64,000 bases of DNA from Acinetobacter sp. ANC 4470. GTDB lineage: Bacteria; Pseudomonadota; Gammaproteobacteria; Pseudomonadales; Moraxellaceae. Position numbers and translations under genes: made by a program. Position 1 is the first letter of the stretch. Every line of letters begins with the position of its first letter. The stretch spans positions 124,001 through 188,000 of the forward strand of contig NZ_NEGC01000003.1 of NCBI RefSeq assembly GCF_002135335.1, given 5' to 3'. Below are positions 28,580 through 39,687 of this stretch, in pieces. The notes below the pieces were generated by a model. It was not told where the DNA came from, searched no databases, and worked only from the letters and a program-made list of their open reading frames with translations.

Positions 28580-29962
28580 ATGAACGCGGTTACTGCTTCA
28601 TTTACAGATTACAAAGTTGCTGATATTTCACTTGCTGATTACGGCCGTAAAGAAATTAAACTTGCTGAAGCTGAAATGCCAGCATTGATGGGTTTACGTA
28701 AACGCTATTCAGCTGAAAAACCACTTGCTGGTGCAAAAATTCTTGGTTGTATCCACATGACCATTCAAACTGCGGTTCTCATTGAAACCCTAGTTGAATT
28801 GGGTGCGGAAGTTCGTTGGACATCTTGCAACATTTTCTCGACTCAAGACCATGCTGCTGCTGCAATTGCTGCATCTGGTGTTCCAGTATTTGCTTGGAAA
28901 GGCGAAACTGAAGAAGAATACATGTGGTGCCTTGAACAACAAATCAATGTGAATGGCAAACCTTGGGATGCCAACATGATTTTGGATGATGGTGGTGATT
29001 TAACTGCTGTTGTGCATGATAAATACCCTGCTCTAATTGCCAAAATCCACGGTATTACCGAAGAAACCACGACTGGTGTTCAACGTCTTCTAGAAATGTG
29101 GAAAGACGGTTCACTTAAAGTTCCTGCAATCAATGTTAACGATTCAGTAACAAAATCTAAAAATGACAACAAATACGGTTGCCGTCACTCTCTAAACGAT
29201 GCCATCAAACGCGGTACTGACATGTTAATGTCTGGTCGTCGTGCACTTGTTATTGGTTACGGTGATGTAGGTAAAGGTTCTGCTCAATCACTTCGTCAAG
29301 AAGGCATGATTGTACGTGTAACTGAAGTTGACCCAATCTGTGCAATGCAAGCATGTATGGACGGTTACGAAGTTGTTTCTCCATACAAAAATGGCGTACA
29401 AACAGGTAAGAAAGAAGATGTAAATGCAGATCTTCTTCAAAATACTGACTTGATCGTAACAACAACGGGTAACTACCACGTGTGTGATGCTGCAATGCTT
29501 GATACTTTAAAAGCTGGTGCTGTGGTGTGTAACATCGGTCACTTTGACACTGAAATCGATACCAACTATTTACGTGGTTACAAGTGGGTTGAAGTTAAAC
29601 CTCAAGTACACCAAGTGTATCGTACAGAAAACGATAACGATTACTTAATCCTTCTTTCAGAAGGCCGTTTGGTCAACCTTGGTAATGCAACTGGTCACCC
29701 ATCACGTATCATGGATGGCTCATTTGCCAACCAAGTTTTAGGTCAAATGCATTTGTTCGCTGAAAAATTTGCGGATCTTGCTGAAGATCAAAAACAAGCT
29801 GCAATTCGTGTAGAACTACTTCCTAAGAAATTAGATGAAGAAGTTGCTGCTGCAATGGTTGCTGGTTTTGGCGGCGTATTGACTCAGTTGACTCAAGTAC
29901 AAGCAGACTACTTGCGCGTTCCAGTTGAAGGTCCATTCAAATCTGACTCTTATAAATACTAA
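28580..29962 (+). CDS. ahcY: Adenosylhomocysteinase (SAH hydrolase)
   Basis: 460 residues. AhcY splits S-adenosylhomocysteine into adenosine and homocysteine using bound NAD, and so regenerates the methyl cycle. Visible motifs are the substrate region [16 protein letters not shown] and [15 protein letters not shown], and the NAD-binding [20 protein letters not shown] (within 221-240). The C-terminal cofactor-anchoring end is KSDSYKY (Lys and Tyr as in other SahH). TAGGAG lies eight bases upstream of the ATG. The gene sits directly behind the SAH riboswitch and is followed by metF. Confidence 0.98.
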   Translation: MNAVTASFTDYKVADISLADYGRKEIKLAEAEMPALMGLRKRYSAEKPLAGAKILGCIHMTIQTAVLIETLVELGAEVRWTSCNIFSTQDHAAAAIAASGVPVFAWKGETEEEYMWCLEQQINVNGKPWDANMILDDGGDLTAVVHDKYPALIAKIHGITEETTTGVQRLLEMWKDGSLKVPAINVNDSVTKSKNDNKYGCRHSLNDAIKRGTDMLMSGRRALVIGYGDVGKGSAQSLRQEGMIVRVTEVDPICAMQACMDGYEVVSPYKNGVQTGKKEDVNADLLQNTDLIVTTTGNYHVCDAAMLDTLKAGAVVCNIGHFDTEIDTNYLRGYKWVEVKPQVHQVYRTENDNDYLILLSEGRLVNLGNATGHPSRIMDGSFANQVLGQMHLFAEKFADLAEDQKQAAIRVELLPKKLDEEVAAAMVAGFGGVLTQLTQVQADYLRVPVEGPFKSDSYKY

Positions 29963-29965
29963 GTT

Positions 29966-30057
29966 TTTAATCCCCCTCTCTTAACTCTCCGTTAGGAGAG
30001 GAAATTCCTTCTCTTGTGCTGTGCTTTAGAGCAGCGCAAGAGAAGGTAAAATGAGGG
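29966..30057. repeat. Palindromic intergenic element between ahcY and metF
   Basis: Two hairpins lie side by side: CCTCTC (29970-29975) against GAGAGG (29996-30001), and a 15-base near-perfect stem from CCTTCTCTTG (30007-30016) to CAAGAGAAGG (30037-30046). There is no T run and no ORF. The pyrimidine/purine-rich arms resemble REP-like elements. Confidence 0.5.
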
Positions 30058-30108
30058 TCATAACAATAAAAAACTTAAGTATTTACGAATTAAAAAAGGA
30101 TTTGAAAA

Positions 30109-30945
30109 ATGACCAAACGTATTCCAGTTTCGTTTGAATTTTTTCCGACCAAAACAGATGTAGGTGCGGAAAAACTTCGTGTAGTTCATCAAGAATTACA
30201 ACTACTTAATCCTGAGTTCTTTTCTGTAACTTATGGTGCTGGCGGTTCAACGCGTGAACGTACACTTGCAGCAATCAACGATTTTAATGGTAAAGGCACA
30301 CCTGTTGCACCACACTTATCTTGTATTGGTGATGATAAAGTACGTATTGCTGAATTACTTGATTTGTATAAATCGCAAGGCATTGACCGTATTGTTGCAC
30401 TACGTGGTGACTTACCTTCGGGTCAAGTAGGCTTAGGAGAGTTGTCTTATGCCTCTGACCTTGTGGCGTTCATTCGTCAACATTCAGGTGATCACTTTCA
30501 TATTGAAGTGGCAGCTTATCCTGAAATGCATCCACAAGCAGAAAGCTTTGATAAAGACATTCAAAACTTTATCACCAAAGCTCGGGCGGGTGCCAATGCA
30601 GCATTAACTCAATTCTTCTTTAATCCAGATGCCTATTTCTACTTTGTCGATCGCTTACAAAAAGAAGGCATTGATCTTCCTGTAGCGCCTGGCATTATGC
30701 CTATTACCAATGCCAGCAATCTCATTCGCTTTGCAGATGGTACAGGTGCAGAAATCCCACGTTGGATTCGCAAGCAATTAGCTACATATGGTGATGACAG
30801 CGCAAGTATTAAAGCCTTTGGTCATGAAGTCGTGGTTAAACTGTGTGAACGCCTGATTGCAGGTGGTGCACCAAGTCTACACTTCTACACCATGAATCAG
30901 ACTGAACCCAATCGCCAACTTGTGCTTGATTTAGGTCTAGCATAA
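30109..30945 (+). CDS. metF: Methylenetetrahydrofolate reductase
   Basis: 278 residues, the normal bacterial length. MetF is the FAD enzyme that makes 5-methyl-tetrahydrofolate for methionine synthesis. Motifs include SFEFFPTKTDVGAEKL at the N-terminus, FFSVTYGAGGSTRERT (FAD/folate site), PHLSCIG, ALRGDLP and VAAYPEMHPQA, then GANAALTQFFFNPDAY. AAAAAGGA precedes the ATG by eight bases. It follows ahcY after a palindromic spacer, so both methyl-cycle genes may be expressed together from the riboswitch-controlled transcript. Confidence 0.97.
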   Translation: MTKRIPVSFEFFPTKTDVGAEKLRVVHQELQLLNPEFFSVTYGAGGSTRERTLAAINDFNGKGTPVAPHLSCIGDDKVRIAELLDLYKSQGIDRIVALRGDLPSGQVGLGELSYASDLVAFIRQHSGDHFHIEVAAYPEMHPQAESFDKDIQNFITKARAGANAALTQFFFNPDAYFYFVDRLQKEGIDLPVAPGIMPITNASNLIRFADGTGAEIPRWIRKQLATYGDDSASIKAFGHEVVVKLCERLIAGGAPSLHFYTMNQTEPNRQLVLDLGLA

Positions 30946-30991
30946 TTCTAGTTTAACTGCCCTTTTCACTGATTTTTGAGAGTAATACCAC

Positions 30992-31708
30992 ATGCCGCGT
31001 TTTTTTATTGAAGCTGGTTTAGCTGTTGATACGCATGTTGAATTAACGGAAACCGTTTTTCACCACTGGGTGAAAGTATTACGCGCAAAAGTCGGTGAAA
31101 GCGCGACCTTGTTTAACGGACAAGGCGGTGAATATGAAGTCACTTTAGCGGATATCCAAAAGAAATCAGCCACCGTTTTAGTCAATAGCTTCAATCCTGA
31201 TGATCGTACCGCAACTTTTAGCACCTTACTCGGACAAGTGATGAGTAAAGGTGACCGTATGGATTATGCCATTCAAAAAGCAGTTGAATTGGGTGTCTCA
31301 CAAATTCAACTTTTAACCTCTGAACGCTGCGAAATGCGTTTAAAATATGATCGCGACCAAAAAAAAATAGACCATTGGCAAGGTATTGCTATTGCAGCCT
31401 GTGAACAATGTGGCATGAATCGCGTTCCAGAAATTTTAGCACCACTTGCATTAGCCGACTGGCTTGCGACTGAATTACCCACCACTAAACTGGTACTTGC
31501 ACCAAATAAAGGTCAGATTGATGTACTAGCTAATGCAAGCAAAGACATTGCACTATTAATTGGCCCTGAAGGTGGCTTGAGTGAAGTAGAAATTGAGCTA
31601 TCTAATAAAGCAGGATTCATCAATTGGTGTATTGGCAATCGCGTATTACGCACTGAAACAGCGCCAATTGTTGCCTTATCTATTTTAAATTACAACCTAA
31701 CTGCCTAG
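30992..31708 (+). CDS. rsmE: 16S rRNA m3U1498 methyltransferase
   Basis: 238 residues of the RsmE SPOUT family, which methylates N3 of U1498 in 16S rRNA using S-adenosylmethionine. An N-terminal PUA-like domain (HHWVKVLRAKVGE) is followed by the trefoil-knot domain with LLIGPEGGLSEVEIE and GNRVLRTETAPIVALSIL, which is the cofactor site. The location after two methyl-cycle genes is thematically consistent. A moderately good GAGAG lies upstream. Confidence 0.95.
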   Translation: MPRFFIEAGLAVDTHVELTETVFHHWVKVLRAKVGESATLFNGQGGEYEVTLADIQKKSATVLVNSFNPDDRTATFSTLLGQVMSKGDRMDYAIQKAVELGVSQIQLLTSERCEMRLKYDRDQKKIDHWQGIAIAACEQCGMNRVPEILAPLALADWLATELPTTKLVLAPNKGQIDVLANASKDIALLIGPEGGLSEVEIELSNKAGFINWCIGNRVLRTETAPIVALSILNYNLTA

Positions 31709-31876
31709 TTCATCTTATTCTGGATAAATAGCACGCAATTCGATTGATTTTTTTAAATAACATTATTACTCTTGATTAAAAGGACAAATATAGATTTAAA
31801 AAAGTTTTTCTTTTTAAACACTCGTAAATTTTGATGGGTTAATTTATCGCAAAACAAAAATAAGGTTTTTGCTTTT

Positions 31877-34744
31877 ATGTCAAATATTCAGGATGAATAT
31901 ATCAACAAGCATGTGAGTGCTGATCAAATTACCAATACGATTCGGCTTAGTCGATTCTTTCTAATTAGTATTGTGATTATTTCCCTGTATATTTATTGCA
32001 TTTATCAATTTTATTTTGCGAAACCATCACTCTATTTCAACCTTTGGTTTATAAGCACGGAACTGTTTTGTTGCTTAAGTTTACTCATTACCAGTATCTA
32101 TTTTACTCCCCTTAATCTCTCATTAAATCATGTACATCGTTGGCTTCAATTTCAATGTTTAGCGATAGGAAGTTGTATCGGGGCTGGTATTGGTCTGATT
32201 TATTACTATCTTCCACAATATAATCATGATTTCAATCAAGTTCATGGATTAATTTTATCTGCTTTACTTCTGATTGTAAGCCAAGCATTTGCTTTAACTT
32301 TTTTAACCCAACGGCTAAATTATTTTTGTTTAGCCTTTATTCCTGCAATTTCACCTTACCTTGCTTCACAATTTATTTCAGTAGAAAGCTCAAATTATTT
32401 ATTCCACTTAACCATCAATTTTGCACTCATTGTCACGCTATTTTGTGCAAATGTAAGCTCACGTATTCATCAACGTCTTTCATCTCTTTACTCCAAAAAC
32501 AATCGCTTGGTTAAAAATGCAGAGCAACAAGTACTATGGACAGATGAGTTATGTCAGCAATTAAAAACCGAAATGAATAAGTCAAAAGATATTGAACTGC
32601 AATTACAATTAAACAATCAGCTTCTTGAACAAAAAGTAAAGGAACGTACTTTCGATATCGCTAAAATGAACACCGATTTAGAAAACCAGCAACAAAATCT
32701 TGTCTTAGCCCATGAAATTGCAGGGCTTCGACATTGGGATTGGAATATTAAAGATCGGGAAATTTTAATCACCAACTCAAAACAACAAAAAATCTTAAAA
32801 CCTTCAAAACAACATCATCACCAACTACAGAATATTATTCACTCCGATGATGTCGAACATTTCAAATCTTCGATGAAACAACATTTACGCGGTCAATCAG
32901 ATCTTTATGAAGCCACATATCGAATTCAAAATAGTCTTGGGAAATGGAAATGGGTACATGATATTGGCAGAGTCATTAGCCGTGATCCCCTCAATCAAAA
33001 AGCTTTACGTATGGTCGGCATTCGTCGTGATATTCATCAGGAACGCACAGATCAGGAACGTTTAAAACTTGCAGCCAGCGTGTTACAACAAGCTTCAGAA
33101 GGGATTTTTATACTCGATGAACAACTGTGTTACATCGACGTCAATCCATTCTATGAACAATTGACAGGATTCTCACCTAAAAAAATCATTGGCAAACATT
33201 TATTTGATATTACTGCAAACGATAAACCCCAACAAAGAAGTGAACATTATTTAATTATCAATCAATTGCTTAAAACAGGTGAATATGATGGGGAAATCAA
33301 TGAAAAATTTCTCTCAGGTAAAGAACTCACGGTTTGGATGCACATTAATGCCATCACTGATGAGCAAAATCGTGTAACACACTATATTGGTATTGTTTCT
33401 GATTTAACTGAGCGTAAACTACAAGAACAACGTCTATCCTATTTAGAAAATTACGACCCTCTAACCGACTTACCTAATCGTTTTTATTATAACTATCAAT
33501 TGCACCAATATTTGGTGAGCCAACAGGATTCAATTCAACAACTTGCAGTTATTCGTCTCAATATCGATCGTTTTAGACCTTTGAATGAATTTCTCTCCAA
33601 CAGTGGTGGCGATGAGTTACTACGTCAAGTTGCTCAAAGACTGCGACTCACCAACACTGAAGCTTTATTTTTAGCACATTTAAATAGTGATGACTTTGCA
33701 ATTGTCTATGAAATTTCACATATTCGACTATCAATCCAGCAACATTGTGAAAAGATCAATAAAGCATTTTCATTACCCTTCAATATCTTTGGTCAAGATC
33801 ATATTATCACCCTCTCTATGGGGGTGGCTTTCTATCCTGAAAATGGTCGCCAACTTGACTATCTGAATAATTGTGCCGAACAAGGATTAACCGAAGCTAA
33901 AAACTTAGGCGGTAATACCGTTTGTTATTACTCAAACAAAAATCCAGCCTTACTTGAACAAGGCATTTATTTAGAACGCGATTTAAGGCTTGCGATTAAT
34001 AACAATGAATTGATTGTTTACTATCAACCCAAAATTAATTTTAGCGACCAAAACATTTATGGCTTTGAAGCCCTCGTCCGTTGGAATCACCCAACTAAAG
34101 GGATTATTCCACCAAATTCATTTATTCCTCTTGCAGAACAAACCAGTTTAATCTCAGATATTGGTCGAATTGTTATACAACAAACCGCTAAACAAATTAG
34201 ACACTGGAATGATTTAGGCTTTAATAATATATGTGTCTCGGTCAATGTGGTTGCACAACAATTACAACGTGGGCAATTACTTGAAGACCTCGATCATGCC
34301 ATTCAAACTTACCAAATATTAGGCTCAAGCCTAGAGCTTGAAATTACTGAATCATCGCTGCTTGAAAACTCAATTACGGTTAAAAACCTGCTCAATGAAA
34401 TCAAAAAACGTAAAATCAATATCTCCCTAGATGATTTTGGAACTGGTTACTCGTCGCTCTCTTATCTTGCTGATTTTCCAATTGATATATTAAAAATAGA
34501 TCGATGCTTTATATCCAAAATTGGCGAAAATAAACAAGAAGCGATTGTTAGTGCCATGATTGCTATGGGCAAAGCCATGGGCATGATGGTGGTTGCTGAG
34601 GGTATTGAAACCAAGCAACAACTTCAGTACTTACAAGATCTCAAATGTGACATTGCACAAGGTTTCTTATTTTCAAAGCCTTTACCTGAAAGTGAAGCAA
34701 CGATCTTCTTAGAACAACACAAGCTTATGCCTTCCGAGATATAG
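31877..34744 (+). CDS. Membrane PAS-GGDEF-EAL cyclic-di-GMP protein
   Basis: 955 residues. The first 205 hold about six membrane segments. A coiled coil (about 215-275) leads to two PAS domains (about 275-395 and 400-515), then GGDEF and EAL domains. The GGDEF signature is SGGDEL near residue 576, with Leu replacing the usual Phe, so cyclase activity is doubtful. The EAL domain keeps EALVRW (about 730), ELEITES, DDFGTGYSSLSYL (about 852), LKIDRCFI and VVAEGIET, so c-di-GMP phosphodiesterase activity is likely. It probably senses a membrane or redox signal and lowers c-di-GMP. It appears monocistronic. Confidence 0.92.
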   Translation: MSNIQDEYINKHVSADQITNTIRLSRFFLISIVIISLYIYCIYQFYFAKPSLYFNLWFISTELFCCLSLLITSIYFTPLNLSLNHVHRWLQFQCLAIGSCIGAGIGLIYYYLPQYNHDFNQVHGLILSALLLIVSQAFALTFLTQRLNYFCLAFIPAISPYLASQFISVESSNYLFHLTINFALIVTLFCANVSSRIHQRLSSLYSKNNRLVKNAEQQVLWTDELCQQLKTEMNKSKDIELQLQLNNQLLEQKVKERTFDIAKMNTDLENQQQNLVLAHEIAGLRHWDWNIKDREILITNSKQQKILKPSKQHHHQLQNIIHSDDVEHFKSSMKQHLRGQSDLYEATYRIQNSLGKWKWVHDIGRVISRDPLNQKALRMVGIRRDIHQERTDQERLKLAASVLQQASEGIFILDEQLCYIDVNPFYEQLTGFSPKKIIGKHLFDITANDKPQQRSEHYLIINQLLKTGEYDGEINEKFLSGKELTVWMHINAITDEQNRVTHYIGIVSDLTERKLQEQRLSYLENYDPLTDLPNRFYYNYQLHQYLVSQQDSIQQLAVIRLNIDRFRPLNEFLSNSGGDELLRQVAQRLRLTNTEALFLAHLNSDDFAIVYEISHIRLSIQQHCEKINKAFSLPFNIFGQDHIITLSMGVAFYPENGRQLDYLNNCAEQGLTEAKNLGGNTVCYYSNKNPALLEQGIYLERDLRLAINNNELIVYYQPKINFSDQNIYGFEALVRWNHPTKGIIPPNSFIPLAEQTSLISDIGRIVIQQTAKQIRHWNDLGFNNICVSVNVVAQQLQRGQLLEDLDHAIQTYQILGSSLELEITESSLLENSITVKNLLNEIKKRKINISLDDFGTGYSSLSYLADFPIDILKIDRCFISKIGENKQEAIVSAMIAMGKAMGMMVVAEGIETKQQLQYLQDLKCDIAQGFLFSKPLPESEATIFLEQHKLMPSEI

Positions 34745-34920
34745 ACTTATACCTGCTTAATATAAGTCTACCGACCTAAGTATAAGTTTACTTGAAAAAG
34801 GTATATTCGCGACTGTGCTAAGGTCGTAACAAATGTTATATTCGACTAAAGTAAGCAAAAAACCACCACCCGCTCAGGCTGGGCAATTCAAGCAACAATC
34901 AAGCAACAATAGAGATATCG

Positions 34921-37194
34921 ATGGACGATCAATCATTAAAACAGCAAGCTTTGTACTACCACGAACACCCAACACCAGGGAAAATCAGTGTTACGCCAAG
35001 TAAACAGCTGGTCAACCAACATGACTTAGCGCTTGCCTATTCTCCAGGTGTCGCAGCGCCATGTTTAGAGATTGAACGCGACCCATCAACAGCAGCACTT
35101 TATACCGCACGTGGGAACTTGGTTGCTGTTATTACAAATGGTACAGCCGTTTTAGGCCTAGGCAATATTGGCCCATTAGCGTCTAAACCTGTAATGGAAG
35201 GGAAAGGTGTACTGTTTAAAAAATTCGCGGGTGTCGATGTATTTGACCTCGAAATTGCTGAAAACGATCCAGACAAAATTGTCGATATCATTGCAGCATT
35301 AGAACCGACTTTTGGTGGTATTAACCTTGAAGATATTAAGGCACCAGAGTGTTTCTATATTGAGAAAAAACTTCGTGAACGCATGAATATCCCTGTGTTC
35401 CATGATGATCAACACGGCACATCAATTATTGTAGGTGCAGCATTACTGAATGCTTTACAACTGACTGGCAAAAAAATTGAAGAGATTAAAATTGTCGCTT
35501 CAGGTGCAGGTGCTGCTGCATTATCATGTTTAGATTTGCTTTGTGCTTTAGGTGCGAGCAAAGAAAATATTACCGTTGCCGATTCTCGTGGTTTGTTAAC
35601 GACCAAACGTGACAACCTTGATGAATCTAAAAAACGCTACGTTCAAGATATTGAAGGCTCTCAACTTGCAGATGTTATTGCGGGTGCAGATATGTTCCTT
35701 GGACTGTCTGCGGCAGGTATTTTAACCAAAGAAATGGTTAAAGTGATGGCTGAAAATCCAATCATTTTCGCCTTAGCAAACCCAGATCCAGAAATCTTAC
35801 CTGAACATGCACATGAAGTACGCCCAGATGTGATCATGGCAACGGGACGTTCGGATTATCCAAACCAAGTCAATAATGCACTTTGTTTCCCTTATATCTT
35901 CCGTGGTGCTCTAGATGTTGGCGCAACCACCATTAATGAAGAAATGAAAATTGCTTGCGTATATGCAATTGCACGTATGGCTCATGTTGAAGCAGATGCT
36001 GCAACGTATGGCGAAAAATCGGCATCATTTGGTCGTGACTACCTGATTCCACGTCCACTTGACCAACGTTTAATCCTTGAGATTGCCCCTGCTGTTGCTA
36101 AAGCAGCAATGGATTCTGGTGTAGCGACTCGCCCGATTCAAGATTTCTCTGCATATCGTCAAAAATTGTCTGAGTTCGTATACAACTCTGCATTTATGAT
36201 GAAACCGATTTTTGCACAAGCGAAATCTGATCCTAAACGCATTGCCTATGCCGAAGGTGAAGACTTACGTGTTCTTCGTGCCGTTCAAATTGCAGTGGAT
36301 GAAGATTTAGCAAAACCAATTCTTGTTGGTCGTACTGCTGTAATTGAAGCAAACATCAAGAAATTGGGCTTGCGCCTTGAACACGGCGTCAACATTGAAA
36401 TTGTAGATCAAGAGAAAAACCCGCATTACGAACAGTTTGCAGATGATTACTATCAAACCATGCAGCGCAACGGGGTAACACCTGAATATGCGCAACGTGA
36501 ATCACGTCGTCGCTCTACCCTCATTGCTTCAATGCTCGTAAAATTTGGTCATGCAGACGGTATGCTTTGTGGTACTTATTCAAGCTATGATATTCATTTA
36601 GATTTCGTTAAAAATGTGATTGGTCTTAAAGAAGGTCGTAGCACATTCTTCACGTTAAATGCGCTCATGCTGAATGATCGTAACTTGTTCATTGCTGACA
36701 CCTATGTCAATACCAATCCAACGGCTGAACAGCTTGCTGAAATGACCATTTTAGCAGCAGAAGAAGTTCGTCGCTTTGGTATGACACCGCGTGTTGCTCT
36801 GCTTTCTCACTCAAGTTTCGGTAGTGATCAGCAAGATTCAAGTGCACAAAAAATGCGTAAAGTGTTTGAAATCTTAAGCGAAATTGCACCTGAGCTTGAA
36901 GTTGAAGGCGAAATGCATGGTGATGCAGCACTAGATGAAAACATTCGTCATTTTGCATTCCCTAACTCACGTTTCAAAGGTTCAGCAAATTTACTGATTA
37001 TGCCAAACCTTGATGCTGCAAATATTTCATTCAACTTGTTGAAATCTACCTCAGGTAATAATGTGACCATTGGTCCTATTTTACTGGGTGCAGCGAAACC
37101 AGTGCATATTCTTACGCCAACCACGACAACGCGTCGCTTGGTCAATATGACTGCATTGACGGTTGCTGAAATTCAACAAGCTCAAGCTGAATAA
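34921..37194 (+). CDS. maeB: NADP-dependent malic enzyme with phosphotransacetylase-like domain
   Basis: 757 residues in the MaeB two-domain plan. The malic enzyme half (about 1-430) oxidatively decarboxylates malate to pyruvate, and a C-terminal phosphotransacetylase-like half is thought to be regulatory. Motifs include [54 protein letters not shown] and [16 protein letters not shown] (dinucleotide fold). The second half has [18 protein letters not shown] and ends with [26 protein letters not shown] (quote [17 protein letters not shown]). A second malic enzyme, maeA, lies at 57854. The start has only a weak GAG-type Shine-Dalgarno. Confidence 0.96.
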   Translation: MDDQSLKQQALYYHEHPTPGKISVTPSKQLVNQHDLALAYSPGVAAPCLEIERDPSTAALYTARGNLVAVITNGTAVLGLGNIGPLASKPVMEGKGVLFKKFAGVDVFDLEIAENDPDKIVDIIAALEPTFGGINLEDIKAPECFYIEKKLRERMNIPVFHDDQHGTSIIVGAALLNALQLTGKKIEEIKIVASGAGAAALSCLDLLCALGASKENITVADSRGLLTTKRDNLDESKKRYVQDIEGSQLADVIAGADMFLGLSAAGILTKEMVKVMAENPIIFALANPDPEILPEHAHEVRPDVIMATGRSDYPNQVNNALCFPYIFRGALDVGATTINEEMKIACVYAIARMAHVEADAATYGEKSASFGRDYLIPRPLDQRLILEIAPAVAKAAMDSGVATRPIQDFSAYRQKLSEFVYNSAFMMKPIFAQAKSDPKRIAYAEGEDLRVLRAVQIAVDEDLAKPILVGRTAVIEANIKKLGLRLEHGVNIEIVDQEKNPHYEQFADDYYQTMQRNGVTPEYAQRESRRRSTLIASMLVKFGHADGMLCGTYSSYDIHLDFVKNVIGLKEGRSTFFTLNALMLNDRNLFIADTYVNTNPTAEQLAEMTILAAEEVRRFGMTPRVALLSHSSFGSDQQDSSAQKMRKVFEILSEIAPELEVEGEMHGDAALDENIRHFAFPNSRFKGSANLLIMPNLDAANISFNLLKSTSGNNVTIGPILLGAAKPVHILTPTTTTRRLVNMTALTVAEIQQAQAE

Positions 37195-37282
37195 AAGGGA
37201 ATCTTTAGCAAAAAGCTAAGGTTCTTTACTTGAGAAAACCTCTATTCTGTAGCATGATTGCTTGAAGAATAGAGGTTTTTTC

Positions 37283-38518
37283 ATGCGAGTTTATTTAGTA
37301 GGCGGTGCAGTACGTGATCACTTACTCGGTCACCCCTATCACGAAAAAGATTATGTCGTTGTCGGTGCTACACCTGAACAATTGTTAGCTCAGGGTTATC
37401 AACCTGTAGGTAAAGATTTCCCCGTATTTTTACATCCAAAAACAAAAGAAGAATATGCTTTAGCTCGTACAGAACGAAAATCTGGACAGGGTTATCATGG
37501 TTTTGAATTTTATACTGATGTCAGTGTCACCCTCGAAGAAGATCTGATTCGGCGCGACCTCACCATTAATGCCATGGCAATGGATGATGACGGTAAAATT
37601 TATGACCCATATAATGGTCAACAAGATTTGGCAGATCGGTTACTCCGCCACGTATCAGATGCGTTCGTAGAAGATCCCCTACGCGTTTTGCGTATTGCAC
37701 GTTTTACAGCACGTTATAAATCACTCGGATTTACAGTTGCACCTGAAACCTTAGCGCTGATGCAGCAATTGGCAGAATCAGGTGAATTAGAAGCATTAAC
37801 GCCTGAACGTGTCTGGAAAGAAACCTCCCGTGCCTTGATGGAAGATCATGCTGATGAGTATTTTGAAACCTTACGTGTTTGTGGTGCTTTAAAAGTTCTA
37901 TTCCCAGAATTAGATGCCCTCTATGGCGTTCCACAACGTCCTGAATATCATCCAGAAATTGACTGTGGCATTCATACCATGATGTCGCTACAACAAGCTT
38001 GTAAAGCCAACTATTCACTCGATGTACGCTTTGCTGTTTTAATGCATGATTTAGGTAAAGCACTTACTCCAGTAGATGAATTACCACGTCATATTATGCA
38101 TGAAGAACGTGGCATCAAGCCAGTCACTGAGGTTTGTGATCGACTTAAGGTTCCAACCCATACCAAGCAACTCGCTCTAGCCGTATGTAAGGAACATTTA
38201 AAATGCCATCAAGCATTAACCCTTAAACCGGGCACTTTATGGCGCTTATTACAACGTTTAGATGTATTACGTCGCCCTGAACGTGTTGCAGCCTATGTGC
38301 AAGCTTGTGAGTGTGATTCCCGTGGTCGCCTAGGTTTAGAAAATCGTGAATATCCACAAGCGCAATATGTATTAGATGCGATAGACGTTGTTCGTGGTAT
38401 TAAAGCGCAAGATCTTCCCGCAGATATTCAAGGCCCCGATATTGGTGAAATGCTCATTCAACGTCGTATCAAAGCAATTGAAGAGTTAAAAGCACGGCAG
38501 ACTGTTTCAATTGTCTAG
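37283..38518 (+). CDS. cca: Multifunctional CCA tRNA nucleotidyltransferase
   Basis: 411 residues. It adds or repairs the 3' CCA of tRNA. The nucleotidyltransferase core has VYLVGGAVRDHLLG at the very start, the metal-binding EKDYVVVGATPEQ and RRDLTINAMAMDDDG. A C-terminal HD domain (FAVLMHDLGKALTP, about 250-263) marks the longer gamma-proteobacterial form with phosphatase/phosphodiesterase activity. The frame opens seven codons upstream at a TTG, but the ATG at 37283 is preceded by AGAGG and gives the canonical start. A terminator follows. Confidence 0.96.
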   Translation: MRVYLVGGAVRDHLLGHPYHEKDYVVVGATPEQLLAQGYQPVGKDFPVFLHPKTKEEYALARTERKSGQGYHGFEFYTDVSVTLEEDLIRRDLTINAMAMDDDGKIYDPYNGQQDLADRLLRHVSDAFVEDPLRVLRIARFTARYKSLGFTVAPETLALMQQLAESGELEALTPERVWKETSRALMEDHADEYFETLRVCGALKVLFPELDALYGVPQRPEYHPEIDCGIHTMMSLQQACKANYSLDVRFAVLMHDLGKALTPVDELPRHIMHEERGIKPVTEVCDRLKVPTHTKQLALAVCKEHLKCHQALTLKPGTLWRLLQRLDVLRRPERVAAYVQACECDSRGRLGLENREYPQAQYVLDAIDVVRGIKAQDLPADIQGPDIGEMLIQRRIKAIEELKARQTVSIV

Positions 38519-38521
38519 TTT

Positions 38522-38555
38522 AAAAAAAAGCTTCTCTTATGAGAAGCTTTTTTTT
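38522..38555. terminator. Bidirectional terminator after cca
   Basis: A8 then the stem GCTTCTC-TTAT-GAGAAGC then T8, immediately after the cca stop. Confidence 0.95.
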
Positions 38556-38606
38556 AAACCTCCTTTACGGAGCATTTCGATTCACCTTTAAAAAATGAAG
38601 AACTTT

Positions 38607-38654
38607 CCCCTCCCTTTTTTAAAGGGTGAGAAACATTGTTTCGCAAGGGAGGGG
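38607..38654. repeat. Palindromic intergenic element
   Basis: CCCCTCCCTT (38607-38616) pairs perfectly with AAGGGAGGGG (38645-38654). A smaller dyad GAAACA/TGTTTC lies inside the loop. It sits between cca and epmA and resembles in composition the element between ahcY and metF. Confidence 0.5.
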
Positions 38655-38679
38655 TTTATAAGATTTTTTAGCGATATTC

Positions 38680-39687
38680 TTAAGAAACATCGGCAGGGAA
38701 AGTAATCACTTTTTCTAACGTCATCTGCTGCGTTGCAACCATCAATAAACGATCAATCCCTAAAGCGATACCGGAACATTCAGTCATATTCGGCAATGCC
38801 GCCAGTAGATATTCATCAATCGGCATCACACGTAAACCTAACTTTTCACGCTCCAAATTATCCACTTCAAAGCGAGAACGTAACACCGCAGCATCAATTA
38901 GTTCATCATAGGCATTTGCCAATTCTAGACCTTCAATATATAGCTCAAAACGTGCTGCCACTTGCTCGCCATCTTCATCGGTTCTGACTTTGGCAAGAGA
39001 TGCCATTTCAGCCGGAAAATCGGTTAAAAATACCGGAGTATCAAAGCCTAAACTCGGTTCAACCATATGTGAAAATAACAAGTCGATATAGCCCAAACGG
39101 TCATCACCCAAATCCAGATTTAAACCGACACGGTTACAGCAGTCTTTTAACTGTTTTAAACTGGCTTGTAATGGATTGAGATTCAAACGATCCATAAAAG
39201 CATGTTTATAACTTAAAATAGTTGGACGCACTTCACCAAAACGATGCGCCAAAGTCACATTCAGTAAGTCAGTGACTTCAAACATTAACCCTTTTAAGCT
39301 TAAATTTGGGCGATACCATTCCAACATGGTGAATTCACTGTTGTGTTTACGTCCATGTTCATCATCACGGAACACTTTACAAATTTGGTAAATCGATCCA
39401 CTACCACTCGCCAATAAACGCTTCATGGCAAACTCAGGTGAAGTCTGTAAATAATGAGTGTGTTGCTTTCCACCAAGATGACGCTTCGCCTGAACTGACG
39501 CTAAATGTACATCGGTTACACCTGCTTGTGACAATATTGGCGTTTCCACTTCCAGCACTTCGCGTTCAGCAAAAAATTGACGAATTTGCGCATACATTTT
39601 GGCACGTGCTTTTAAAGCTTTAATATCACAAGTGGGCTGATAATTTACCATTTCAGTGTTTATCATTTCAGAACTTTCCATACTCAT
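38680..39687 (-). CDS. epmA: EF-P lysine ligase EpmA (PoxA/GenX)
   Basis: 335 residues, a truncated class II lysyl-tRNA-synthetase-like protein without the anticodon-binding domain. EpmA attaches (R)-beta-lysine to elongation factor P, which helps ribosomes pass polyproline. Motif 2 is CKVFRDDEHGRKHNSEFTMLEW (quote FRDDEHGRKHNSEFTMLEW) at about 106-124 and motif 3 is GIALGIDRLLM at about 307-317. Its ATG overlaps the pdxB stop (ATGA) and has GGAGG eight bases upstream inside pdxB. No epmB is seen nearby. Confidence 0.95.
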   Translation of the reverse strand: MSMESSEMINTEMVNYQPTCDIKALKARAKMYAQIRQFFAEREVLEVETPILSQAGVTDVHLASVQAKRHLGGKQHTHYLQTSPEFAMKRLLASGSGSIYQICKVFRDDEHGRKHNSEFTMLEWYRPNLSLKGLMFEVTDLLNVTLAHRFGEVRPTILSYKHAFMDRLNLNPLQASLKQLKDCCNRVGLNLDLGDDRLGYIDLLFSHMVEPSLGFDTPVFLTDFPAEMASLAKVRTDEDGEQVAARFELYIEGLELANAYDELIDAAVLRSRFEVDNLEREKLGLRVMPIDEYLLAALPNMTECSGIALGIDRLLMVATQQMTLEKVITFPADVS

